From: an uncultured Gemmataceae bacterium
GTDB lineage: Bacteria > Planctomycetota > Planctomycetia > Gemmatales > Gemmataceae
Assembly (NCBI GenBank): GCA_937922175.1
Contig: CAKZUU010000395.1
Span: 1 to 12,319, forward strand
Length of the DNA: 12,319 nt
Reading direction: 5' to 3'
Shown: positions 1 through 7,442 of the stretch, piece after piece
Numbering within the stretch: position 1 is the stretch's first letter
How the letters are laid out: each line of letters starts with the position of its first letter
Position numbers and translations under genes: made by a program
Notes under the pieces: model-generated
Told to the model about the DNA's origin: nothing
What the model saw: the letters and a program-made list of their open reading frames with translations, nothing else
The model's database searches: none

Positions 1-5
1 TGCAC

Positions 6-25
6 ATCGTTCCTTTTGGTACGAT
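6..25. repeat. short imperfect hairpin at the left edge
   Basis: The arms ATCGTTCC (6-13) and GGTACGAT (18-25) pair at 7 of 8 positions around a TTTT loop. The hairpin lies 47 bases past the stop codon of the minus-strand aminotransferase gene, so it could end that transcript or belong to the leader of whatever lies to the left. No T-run follows it on the minus strand, so it is not a textbook intrinsic terminator. The remaining bases from 26 to 72 hold no feature I can support. Confidence 0.3.
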
Positions 26-72
26 ATGCCTGCCCCCCTCTATCGGAAACCTCACGATCCCTTGCAACAAAT

Positions 73-921
73 TCAGCTGATGAATTCCGCCCAAATATCC
101 CGGCCGACTGTCTCACTCCATCGGCGGTGCAATTTCTCCAATACGGGACCCGGAAATCGTCGGTCAACGCCGTCCCACCGGGAAACCCCGCACACGCCAA
201 AGGGGGTACTCGTGAGAAGAAGTTCGTCCGCTCCCTGAGCTTCCTCGACGCTCAACGGCCGCTCCACGAATGAAAGGCGCAGTGACGGGCTCAGGTCACG
301 AACAAAATCCCGGCTGACGCCCGGCAAGATTCGCTCCGTCGGCGGAGAGACGATCGTCGTTCCGAAGACGGCCAGAACATTGGCAAGGGCCGTCTCCGTC
401 ACGCTGCCGTCCGGATCCACCAATACGGCCATCGCCTGCGGATCGTGCACTTTCGCGTCGTGCTCGGCGATCCACCAATGCAGGCGACTGCGCATCTTGG
501 CCGAGCGGGGGACGCATCCGGGGGGTACGGGCTGAGTGGCCGATGTGATCAGCCGTGCCCCGTGCCGCACCATTGGCCGGTAAGGTTCGGGGTTGAAGCG
601 CTGGACTTCGATGCCAAATCTCGCGGGAGTCGCCCAGAGAATGACGACCGCCTCTTCGGTTGACTGATCCCGCCAGCGATTCAGCAATTCCGCGATGATC
701 CCCCCGATCACGGTATTGTCGGGCGTCAGGGGGATACGGCATTGTTCGGCAGAACGACGAAAACGATTTAAATGTTCGGCCAGGCGAAACGGTTGGCGAA
801 GGTATGTCCGGAGCCGATCGGTCACCGTTGCCCCCCACAGAAAGCCGGGGTCGTGAGTCGGGATCGTCAGCGGACCAGGCTGGTAAACGCCGTTGCAGTA
901 TGCCAAGCTCGTGGAATTCAC
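73..921 (-). CDS. class IV PLP-dependent aminotransferase (branched-chain aminotransferase / aminodeoxychorismate lyase family)
   Basis: A 282-residue fold-type IV PLP enzyme, cytosolic, of usual length for the family. Visible family marks are the N-terminal DPGFLWGATVTDRLRTY segment (residues 24-40), the likely Schiff-base lysine K142 in RSAKMRSRL, the TETALANVL motif (175-183) with E176 where the family has its PLP-nitrogen glutamate, LPGVSRD (199-205) for phosphate binding, and ADELLLTSTP (231-240). The start is GTG (919-921), 9 bases after the waaA stop and without a strong Shine-Dalgarno, so translation is probably coupled to waaA. The family includes IlvE (branched-chain amino acids), PabC (4-aminobenzoate for folate) and D-amino acid aminotransferase. 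The sequence does not decide between them: the usual IlvE length is nearer 300 and PabC nearer 270. No pabA/pabB or ilv gene is nearby. The family call is secure; the substrate is unknown. Confidence 0.88.
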   Translation of the reverse strand: MNSTSLAYCNGVYQPGPLTIPTHDPGFLWGATVTDRLRTYLRQPFRLAEHLNRFRRSAEQCRIPLTPDNTVIGGIIAELLNRWRDQSTEEAVVILWATPARFGIEVQRFNPEPYRPMVRHGARLITSATQPVPPGCVPRSAKMRSRLHWWIAEHDAKVHDPQAMAVLVDPDGSVTETALANVLAVFGTTIVSPPTERILPGVSRDFVRDLSPSLRLSFVERPLSVEEAQGADELLLTSTPFGVCGVSRWDGVDRRFPGPVLEKLHRRWSETVGRDIWAEFIS

Positions 922-930
922 GAGGATACC

Positions 931-2295
931 TTATGCTGCCGAGGGAAGCGATGCAGGATCGGGGCGGAAAAATCGAGCCAGTCGTTCCACGGCCCGTTGA
1001 ACCGCTCCTTGTTGTGACTGGACAAAACGCTGGGCGTTGTTGCCCAAGTGCCAGCGCTGAACCGGATCCTCGAGCAGTTGACGGATCGCGTCGTGCAGAC
1101 TGCTGGCGTCGGCGACCTCTCGTGCCGCCCGGGCTTGAAGCAATTGGGCGACCGTCGCACGAAAGTTCCAGGTATGCGGGCCGAACAGCACCGCCGCCCC
1201 ATAGGAGGCGGGTTCGATCATGTTTTGCCCGCCACGCCGACCATCCAGACTTCCTCCGACAAAAGCGATGTCGGCCAACCCCCAAATCAAGCGAAGCTCA
1301 CCCACCGAATCCACCAGGATGATCCGACGGGTCGCGCCGCCGATTGCGTCGATTCCGAGCCGGCTACGGCGAACGAATGCCAACCCCCGACGTTCCAGTT
1401 CGCTGGCAACTTCGTCGAACCGTTCGGGGTGACGAGGCACCAAGATCAGTCGCAGCTCTGGAAAGTCGCGGACCAGTGACTGATAAACGTCCAGGGCGAT
1501 TGGTTCCTCTTCGGCTTGCGTGCTGCCGCAAATCCAAACGACCTCATCGGTGCGGATTCCGAATTGCCGACGGAGTTCGCTGATGGACGGGTCATCGCGA
1601 CATCCGGAATTGCCGTCGTACTTCAACGATCCGAGCACGTGGATTCTCCCCGGGTCGATGCCCAGCTGGATAAGCCAGTCGGCATCTTCCTGAGTTTGAA
1701 CGAGGAATACCGCAATGGTGCTGATCCATCGCCGCGCCAGCGAAGCGAACCAGCGGTATCGTTGGCGGCTCGTCGGACTGACACGAACATTGACGGCGAC
1801 GACCGGGATGCGGAAACGCCGAGCCAACAGCAGCAGATTGGGCCACCATTCGCTTTCGGCCAGCACGATCAAGTCGGGGCGGACGGAGCGGAGAGCACGT
1901 TCGACGGCCCAAGAGAAATCGAAGGGGAAGCGAAAAACGCAGGCATCGGAGAAAAGTCGTCGCGCCTCGGATAATCCCGTATCGGTTGTGGAGGAGATGA
2001 AAAACTCCGTCTCCGGGAATTGCCGTCGCAGCTCGGGGACGAGTCGATGCAGGACGTGAACCTCGCCCAGGGAAACTCCATGAAGCCAGACGCGACGTTT
2101 TCGGAAACGAAGGGGCAATGTCGAGTCCGAATTGGGCGAGAATCGGGATTCCCGATTCCGGTTGGTCGGGGGCGCCAGATCATTTGGCCCTGGGCCCCAG
2201 AAGCGGGGCCACCAGGTCGCCCGACGTTTTCTCCCAAGCCAGGGGAGGGCGATGAGTGAGGCGAGGATGTACAATCCGTCAAGGAGATAACACAT
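931..2295 (-). CDS. waaA: 3-deoxy-D-manno-octulosonic acid (Kdo) transferase WaaA/KdtA
   Basis: A 454-residue GT30 glycosyltransferase that moves Kdo from CMP-Kdo to the lipid A precursor at the inner face of the cytoplasmic membrane, an essential step in LPS core synthesis. Residues about 3-20 form a hydrophobic membrane anchor. The first Rossmann domain carries HGVSLGE (72-78), whose E78 matches the catalytic base of characterised WaaA enzymes, then ESEWWPN (147-153) and NVRVSPTS (169-176). The CMP-Kdo-binding half carries LGSLKYD (221-227), GSTQAEEEP (257-265), LVPRHPERF (285-293), VGELRLIWGLAD (331-342), FVGGSLDGRRGGQNMIEPA (345-363) and FGPHTWNF (371-378). ATG start at 2293-2295, 52 bases after the secA stop. 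A polar, Pro/Arg/Ser/Asn-rich linker (about 33-66) separates anchor and catalytic domain and is longer than I recall in E. coli. It probably shares a transcript with secA and the aminotransferase. Whether it adds one or two Kdo cannot be read. Confidence 0.95.
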   Translation of the reverse strand: MCYLLDGLYILASLIALPWLGRKRRATWWPRFWGPGPNDLAPPTNRNRESRFSPNSDSTLPLRFRKRRVWLHGVSLGEVHVLHRLVPELRRQFPETEFFISSTTDTGLSEARRLFSDACVFRFPFDFSWAVERALRSVRPDLIVLAESEWWPNLLLLARRFRIPVVAVNVRVSPTSRQRYRWFASLARRWISTIAVFLVQTQEDADWLIQLGIDPGRIHVLGSLKYDGNSGCRDDPSISELRRQFGIRTDEVVWICGSTQAEEEPIALDVYQSLVRDFPELRLILVPRHPERFDEVASELERRGLAFVRRSRLGIDAIGGATRRIILVDSVGELRLIWGLADIAFVGGSLDGRRGGQNMIEPASYGAAVLFGPHTWNFRATVAQLLQARAAREVADASSLHDAIRQLLEDPVQRWHLGNNAQRFVQSQQGAVQRAVERLARFFRPDPASLPSAA

Positions 2296-2347
2296 CGGGG
2301 ATCCATCCCGGACGGAGAGAGCGTCCGAACCATCGTGGTTTGTTGCA

Positions 2348-5300
2348 TCAGCGGGGGGCGGTCTGCCTCATGCAGCAATTTTTGTATTTCTTTCCACTTC
2401 CACAGGGGCAGGGATCGTTTCGGCCGACTCGGACCCCTCGATGTCGAATCGGTTCTTTTTTCTTGTCCGTTTGGGGACCATTCGTCGCAAGTTGGTCGGC
2501 GGTGTATTGCGGTCGATAGGACTCGTGCACCGCGGCACCGATCGCCCAGATGGAATGTTGGAAGCCGGCTTCTTCTTCCATCCGGAAGACGGCATCGGTG
2601 ATGCGGTCTTCCATGGCCTCTTTCATTTGCTCGAATTCTTTCATTCCCTCGCGTTTGTAAACGATCTTCGGATCTTCCTGAGCGAAGCCCCGCAAGCCGA
2701 CCGTGGAGCGGAGATGGTCCATCGTCAGGAGGTGTTTTTTCCAGGCATCGTCGAGTTGACTGAGGTACAAGCTCCGCTCCATGTTGCGCATTTCGGGGCG
2801 GAAGCGATGGTCGAAGGCGTTCCACAGAATCTGCCGCGCTTGTTCCACAGAGACGCCTGTCAGTAGGGAAGCCTCGACCTCGATGCCGAACTGTTCGCGA
2901 AACCAAGTGGCGAGTTCAGCGGCATCGTCGGCCTCGGCCGTGCGCGTGCCCTCGAATGCCTCTTCGATCTTCTGGTCGATTTCGTCATGCCCGATCGGCG
3001 GGTACACGCGGCGACTGATGGCCAGCAACTCGTCGAACAGTTTGTTCCGCGAGTGGGTTAAAAAATCTTCTTCGGACAAATGGGCGGCGTGCTCGCCGAA
3101 ACGGAACCGCGCCCAATGATACAAGCCGCTCCGGTCGTATTTTTTGCCACCGGTTTGCGGCGTCGCCTTCTCTGACATGTAATTCGCGAAGGCGACCGTC
3201 ACGGGGAACTCGATCTCTTTTTCTCGGTACTGCTGCTTCACCCGTTCGCGGATGAGGGCCTTGATCTCCGCAGGGCCTTTGTCGGCGATCTCCTCGGGAA
3301 CGATTTTCATGAGAAACTTTTGCCTGGCCCAATCGCAAATCGAGCGAAGCCCCCAGTCCGGGTCTAAGTAACGCGAGCCATCGCTCAAGTCGATCTGGTT
3401 GACCGATTCCGTCGCTTTTTCCAGAAAGAACGAGGAGAGGTTTTCGCGGCCGATCTGGCGCAGTTCCCGTTCGTGGAGTTTGAGGCCATAGCGCGCGTTC
3501 ATACGGCGGGTCAGTTCTTGCCATTTCCAACTCTTGGAGTCGTCCTCTTCCGGTAAGCACTCGTCCAACGCTTCCTGAATGAATGTCGGGGCAGCTTTGA
3601 CGGCCTTTTCATGGGCCAATTTGTCGGCCTCTTCGAAGCTACAGCGCCGGTAGTCGTGCGGCTCGAGTTCGATGCCAAAACGCTTCCCCGCAAATTCGGC
3701 GAAGCTGGCAGGGCCGAAATCTTCATCGAGATAGCGGTCGACAGCCTCGTCGATTTGACGCTCGATCATCTCGAGGATAGCCCTTTTGCAATTCATCCCG
3801 TTCAGGATTTCTTGCCGGCGGCCGTAAATCTGTTTTCGTTGGACGTCCATCACCTCGTCGTATTCGAGCAGGTTTTTGCGGATGTCGAAGTTGCGTTCTT
3901 CGACTTTCTTTTGCGCCGCCTCGACACGACGGGAGACCATGCGGCTTTCGATGGCCTCGCCTTCCTGCATTCCCAACCGAGTCAGCACATTTTTTACCCA
4001 CTCGCCGGCGAAGATGCGCATCAAGTCGTCTTCGAGCGAGAGATAGAAGCGCGACGAACCGGGATCGCCTTGTCGTCCGGCGCGGCCGCGCAACTGATTG
4101 TCGATGCGCCGACTTTCGTGACGTTCGGTGCCGATAATGTGCAGCCCGCCCATAGCAGCGACGCGGCGGCCCTCCTCCTTCATCTTCTCCTTTTCTTCGA
4201 TTTCCTTGACGGTGGCGGTCCAAACGTCGTTGGGGACGTCGAGTCGAGTCGGGTATTTGTCCTTGAGGCGTGCCCACGCGAGTGTCTCGGGATTGCCGCC
4301 CAAGATGATGTCGGTACCTCGACCGGCCATGTTCGTCGAGATGGTGACGGCACCGATTCGGCCGGCTTGCGCCACAATCTCGGCCTCGCGCTGCACTAAT
4401 TCGGGACGGGCATTCAGCAATTCATGCTTAACTCCACGCCGCTTGAGCATGCCAGAGAGCTTTTCCGATTTCGCCACGTCGGTCGTCCCGATGAGCACAG
4501 GTCGGCCGGTCTTGTGCACTTCGACGATCTCGTTGACGACGGCATCCCACTTTTCCTTTTCCGTCCGGAAAATCAGGTCCGGGTGATTGATGCGAATCAG
4601 GGGGCGATTGGTGGGAATGGCGACAACATCGAGCTTGTAGATTTTCCAGAACTCGTTCGCCTCGGTCATCGCCGTACCGGTCATGCCGGCGAGTTTCTTG
4701 TAGAGCTTGAAAAAGTTTTGCAGCGTAATGGTCGCGAGAGTCTGCGTTTCCTGTTTGATTTTGACACCGTCGCGGACGTGCTTGGCCTCGACGGCTTGAT
4801 GCAATCCGTCGGACCACTGCCGGCCGAACATCGGTCGGCCCGTAAACTCGTCGATGATGATCACCGCCAGTTCGCCGCTGTCCGGATCTGGCATGATCAT
4901 GTAGTTTCGATCACGCTTGTACAGATGATGGGCTTTCAAGGCGTTGTCGATGAGGTGCGGCCATTCCATATTGCCCGCGGTGTAGAAGCTTTCGACGCCC
5001 GCGAGTTCTTCCGCCTTGCGCACCCCCTCATCGGTGAGATGGCAGGTGTGTTCCTTTTCCTTCACCTCAAAGTACGGACCCTCGCCCCGGTTTTGCAATT
5101 CTGTGAGTTTCACGGCGATTTCATTGGCGATGTCGTAGCGGCGGACGTCGGTAAACGCGGGGCCGGAGATGATCAGCGGCGTCCGCGCCTCGTCGATGAG
5201 GATGTTGTCCACCTCGTCGATGATGGCGTAATTCAGCGGGGTTCGCTGGACTTGTTGCTCCCACGGGCTGAAAGCCGGATCTCCGCGTCGGGCCGGCTTC

Positions 5301-5992
5301 ATGTTGTCCCGCAGGTAATCGAATCCGAACTCGCTGTTGGTTCCATAGGTGATGTCGCAATCATACGCCCGTCGCCGGGCCTCGGGTTCCATATCCGATT
5401 GGATGTACCCCGCCGTTACTCCCAACGCGTTGTAGATGGGCAGCATCCACTCGCAGTCGCGCCGGGCCAGATAGTCGTTCACGGTAATGACGTGAACCCC
5501 TTTTTGCTCCAGCGCGTTCAGGTAGGCCGGTAGCGTCGCTACCAAGGTCTTGCCTTCGCCGGTGACCATTTCGGCGATGTTTCCGCCGTGCAAGACGATT
5601 CCGCCGATCATTTGCACATCAAAATGCCGCATGTTCTTCGTGCGCCGGGCGGCCTCCCGGCAGGCAGCAAAGGCTTCGGGCAGCAGATCGTCCAACGTTT
5701 CGCCATCGGCCAGGCGCGCCCGGAACTTCGGCGTCAACTCCTTCAGTTCCGTGTCGGTCAAGGCCTGCATCCGCGGCTCCAACTCATTGATGCGAGCCAG
5801 CAGCGATCCCGGGACGACCTGATACGGCTTCTGGGGATCCTTCGACGCAATCAGGCCGAGTTTCCGGATCGTGCGTTCATTACTCGAGCCGAGCAAGCGC
5901 GTGAGGAAATTGACTGTCTTCTCGGAAAATGCGTTGAAGGCGTCGCCGATCTTTTCGAGGATCCCGACGTCCATTTTCGTCTCGGTCGACAT
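2348..5992 (-). CDS. secA: preprotein translocase ATPase SecA, long form with enlarged helical wing region
   Basis: The ATP-driven motor that pushes unfolded preproteins through SecYEG. Order of parts: nucleotide-binding domain 1 with Walker A TGEGKT (144-149), Walker B IIDEVD (257-262) and IDEARTPLIISG (266-277); the preprotein cross-linking region (roughly 230-380); GMTGTA (436-441); nucleotide-binding domain 2 with TNMAGRGTDI (553-562) and the run ending RGRAGRQGDPGSSRFY (635-650); helical scaffold residues 711-730 and about 1066-1138; and a C-terminal zinc/SecB-binding motif CPCGSGKKYKNCC (C1195, C1197, C1206, C1207). Length is 1214 residues against about 900 in E. coli. The excess lies mostly in the helical wing (731-1066), with a small N-terminal extension (about 28 residues). 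I chose ATG 5992 because GGAGG (6003-6007) precedes it; the open frame runs up to a TTG at 6073, but those 27 residues do not resemble SecA. All ATPase motifs are intact. First gene of a probable secA-waaA-aminotransferase transcript. Confidence 0.97.
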   Translation of the reverse strand: MSTETKMDVGILEKIGDAFNAFSEKTVNFLTRLLGSSNERTIRKLGLIASKDPQKPYQVVPGSLLARINELEPRMQALTDTELKELTPKFRARLADGETLDDLLPEAFAACREAARRTKNMRHFDVQMIGGIVLHGGNIAEMVTGEGKTLVATLPAYLNALEQKGVHVITVNDYLARRDCEWMLPIYNALGVTAGYIQSDMEPEARRRAYDCDITYGTNSEFGFDYLRDNMKPARRGDPAFSPWEQQVQRTPLNYAIIDEVDNILIDEARTPLIISGPAFTDVRRYDIANEIAVKLTELQNRGEGPYFEVKEKEHTCHLTDEGVRKAEELAGVESFYTAGNMEWPHLIDNALKAHHLYKRDRNYMIMPDPDSGELAVIIIDEFTGRPMFGRQWSDGLHQAVEAKHVRDGVKIKQETQTLATITLQNFFKLYKKLAGMTGTAMTEANEFWKIYKLDVVAIPTNRPLIRINHPDLIFRTEKEKWDAVVNEIVEVHKTGRPVLIGTTDVAKSEKLSGMLKRRGVKHELLNARPELVQREAEIVAQAGRIGAVTISTNMAGRGTDIILGGNPETLAWARLKDKYPTRLDVPNDVWTATVKEIEEKEKMKEEGRRVAAMGGLHIIGTERHESRRIDNQLRGRAGRQGDPGSSRFYLSLEDDLMRIFAGEWVKNVLTRLGMQEGEAIESRMVSRRVEAAQKKVEERNFDIRKNLLEYDEVMDVQRKQIYGRRQEILNGMNCKRAILEMIERQIDEAVDRYLDEDFGPASFAEFAGKRFGIELEPHDYRRCSFEEADKLAHEKAVKAAPTFIQEALDECLPEEDDSKSWKWQELTRRMNARYGLKLHERELRQIGRENLSSFFLEKATESVNQIDLSDGSRYLDPDWGLRSICDWARQKFLMKIVPEEIADKGPAEIKALIRERVKQQYREKEIEFPVTVAFANYMSEKATPQTGGKKYDRSGLYHWARFRFGEHAAHLSEEDFLTHSRNKLFDELLAISRRVYPPIGHDEIDQKIEEAFEGTRTAEADDAAELATWFREQFGIEVEASLLTGVSVEQARQILWNAFDHRFRPEMRNMERSLYLSQLDDAWKKHLLTMDHLRSTVGLRGFAQEDPKIVYKREGMKEFEQMKEAMEDRITDAVFRMEEEAGFQHSIWAIGAAVHESYRPQYTADQLATNGPQTDKKKEPIRHRGVRVGRNDPCPCGSGKKYKNCCMRQTAPR
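2798..3706 (-). repeat. five degenerate protein repeats in the SecA helical wing region
   Basis: Within SecA I see five related segments of about 35-45 residues: 763-800 (FAGKRFGIELEPHDYRRCSF), 824-863 (RRMNARYGLKLHERELRQIG), 881-926 (CDWARQKFLMKIVPEEIADK), 956-995 (YHWARFRFGEHAAHLSEEDF) and 1023-1065 (ATWFREQFGIEVEASLLTGV). The shared pattern is roughly L..WAR.RFGI.L....L, then an acidic/helical stretch such as SFEEADKLAHEK, GPAEIKALIRER or SVEQARQILWNA. They match at protein level only; the DNA is not a recent tandem duplication. The third copy resembles the single unit I remember in the E. coli SecA helical wing (GLQERLKNDFDLDL). Alignment is by eye. Confidence 0.5.
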
Positions 5993-6002
5993 CTGACGCG
6001 CG

Positions 6003-6007
6003 CCTCC
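6003..6007 (-). promoter_or_regulatory. Shine-Dalgarno deciding the secA start
   Basis: The minus strand reads GGAGG here, 10 bases before the ATG at 5992. It supports that start over the upstream in-frame TTG at 6073 and over the internal ATG at 5974. Confidence 0.6.
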
Positions 6008-6044
6008 GCAGTCGTTCCTTCGTCCGTCGAATACATCAAATCCC

Positions 6045-6073
6045 AGTCTACGGCGGCTGAAAAAATCGGTCAA
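6045..6073 (-). promoter_or_regulatory. sigma70-like promoter for secA
   Basis: On the minus strand, TTGACC (6068-6073; 5 of 6 match to TTGACA) is followed after exactly 17 bases by TAGACT (6045-6050; 4 of 6 match to TATAAT, including the conserved first, second and last bases). Transcription would start near 6038 and give a leader of about 45 bases containing the GGAGG site. The promoter overlaps the TTG-extended reading frame, which is a further reason to reject that extension. Planctomycete promoters are poorly defined, so this is a pattern match only. Confidence 0.4.
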
Positions 6074-6192
6074 TGCGGACCATTTTTCGTCCCTTCCCGA
6101 GTTTCACAAGCCGGGAAGGCCGCCCCCAAGTTGTCCTCTCATCTCTTCAACGGACCATTGCCCTGCCCAATCTCGCCGAGCAAAATGGCAAC

Positions 6193-7395
6193 ATGGCTTC
6201 TCAGGCGACCTGTCCGTTGTGCAACGCTCTTTTGCCTCCGCCTCGATTGATTGACGGGCGGCCAGAACAAACGGCCTGCCCCCGTTGCGGCGAGCGCGTT
6301 ACTCCGCTTCTCCGCGAAGTCCCAACCGAAGAAACTCCGCCCCTCCGCGCCGTGTTGGCCTCGTCGCAGTCACGTCGACAGGCGAATCGACGAGTCGGTA
6401 CGGCGCTTTTGATCGGCATGATTCTTCTGGCCACGGTCATCGCCTTCTTCCTCGTGAACACCCGGGACAAGCGGCGGTTGATGCAACTCGCGGAGTCGCC
6501 CGGCTTGGCTTATGTTCCCAGCGACTCGAACGTCATCCTCGGTGTCAATTTCCTCGAATCGGCACGCTCCGCTTTAGGGCCGGAGACTCTGGAGCGGCTC
6601 GGCCTTCGTGCGGGAGGTCCGATCGACCTGGAGCGTCTGGTCGGGCTGAGTCGCGAACAGATCGCCGTTGTCCTTTTCGCACTACGGGTGGATCGCAATT
6701 TGATCCCTCGGGTTTGGATCATCGTCGAGACTCGCGCTCGCATCAACATCGACGCGGTCAGGAATCGGCTGGGAGCACGAGCCTCCCGAGAAGAGGCGAG
6801 CCGACACGTTTATTTGGCCACTCCCCCGGCGTTGGGGATCGAGACCGCGCTGTGGTTTCCCGAAGCTCGGACGATGCTGATGGCCTACCCCCCAGCGGAG
6901 ATGGCCAGCGTCCCTCTGACTCCGGATCGTGAAACTCGACGCTTCGCCGCTCCCATCCACGATTTGCTCGTCACGCGCTCGCAGCGAGATAGCTTCCTGT
7001 GGTTGGTCGCGCACGCCGACGATTGGAGCAACACCTCGTTATCGTTGTCGTTACCTTGGCTGCCTTGGGCAGCAGGACTGCGCCCCTCCTTGCCCCAGGT
7101 TCAGACGGTGGGGTTGGCCTGGCGCGAGGACAAAGGGCAAACAGCCACCCGGGCCCGACCGGCACGCATCACGGCGGCACCGTCCGAACTCCCGCCCAGC
7201 GTCGCGCTGGACCTGGTCATCTTGACCCGCCCCGAAGCAGACCTGCCCGGTCTGATCGATGGCTTGGAAAGCTGGGTCGAGCGGCAACGTCTTTTGATCC
7301 GCGACCAAAATCGCGAGGGCCGCCGCTTTTCTGCGACGATCACCGCGCCCCCTGCCGACTGGGAGCAGGCTCTCGAAGCGCTCCGTCGGCGGTAG
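6193..7395 (+). CDS. hypothetical zinc-ribbon, single-pass membrane protein
   Basis: A 400-residue protein I do not recognise by name. It starts with a short zinc ribbon with two CxxC pairs (C7/C10 and C29/C32), then a Pro-rich linker, a basic segment SQSRRQANRR (58-67), one membrane helix (about 69-88) and a large exported part (about 90-400). The basic stretch before the helix predicts an inside N-terminus (positive-inside rule), so the ribbon would be cytoplasmic. The exported part starts YVPSDSNVILGVNFLESA (107-124), a 'protein copes with its own value' type of beta-alpha segment that I associate loosely with planctomycete hypothetical proteins; no catalytic motif is visible. I chose the ATG at 6193 because the ribbon begins six residues later; the frame extends upstream to an ATG at 6073 but the extra 40 residues look non-coding and overlap the secA promoter. 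The Shine-Dalgarno is weak (GAG at 6178-6180). Divergent from secA; convergent with the isomerase gene, 47 bases apart. Confidence 0.75.
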   Translation: MASQATCPLCNALLPPPRLIDGRPEQTACPRCGERVTPLLREVPTEETPPLRAVLASSQSRRQANRRVGTALLIGMILLATVIAFFLVNTRDKRRLMQLAESPGLAYVPSDSNVILGVNFLESARSALGPETLERLGLRAGGPIDLERLVGLSREQIAVVLFALRVDRNLIPRVWIIVETRARINIDAVRNRLGARASREEASRHVYLATPPALGIETALWFPEARTMLMAYPPAEMASVPLTPDRETRRFAAPIHDLLVTRSQRDSFLWLVAHADDWSNTSLSLSLPWLPWAAGLRPSLPQVQTVGLAWREDKGQTATRARPARITAAPSELPPSVALDLVILTRPEADLPGLIDGLESWVERQRLLIRDQNREGRRFSATITAPPADWEQALEALRRR

Positions 7396-7442
7396 TCATC
7401 CCTCGTGAACCACTGGCGCTCGGCGTCGATCCGGGGAGCAGC

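Noticed and set aside
296..1285. Open frame of 329 residues on the minus strand
   Set aside because: It overlaps the aminotransferase and waaA in another frame, has an Arg/Ser/Gly-rich composition and no family motif. Shadow of GC-rich coding DNA.
1869..2906. Open frame of 345 residues on the minus strand across the secA-waaA junction
   Set aside because: It is in another frame over two well-supported genes and shows only low-complexity composition.
4424..5533. Open frame of 369 residues on the plus strand inside secA
   Set aside because: Antisense to the conserved ATPase core of secA; the composition mirrors the SecA codons.
5993..6073. 27-residue N-terminal extension of SecA from TTG at 6073
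   Set aside because: Not SecA-like, rare start codon, overlaps the promoter pattern, and a GGAGG site supports the ATG at 5992.
6131..6159. Possible promoter for the zinc-ribbon gene (TTGTCC, 17 bases, ACCATT)
   Set aside because: The -10 box is too poor a match to report.
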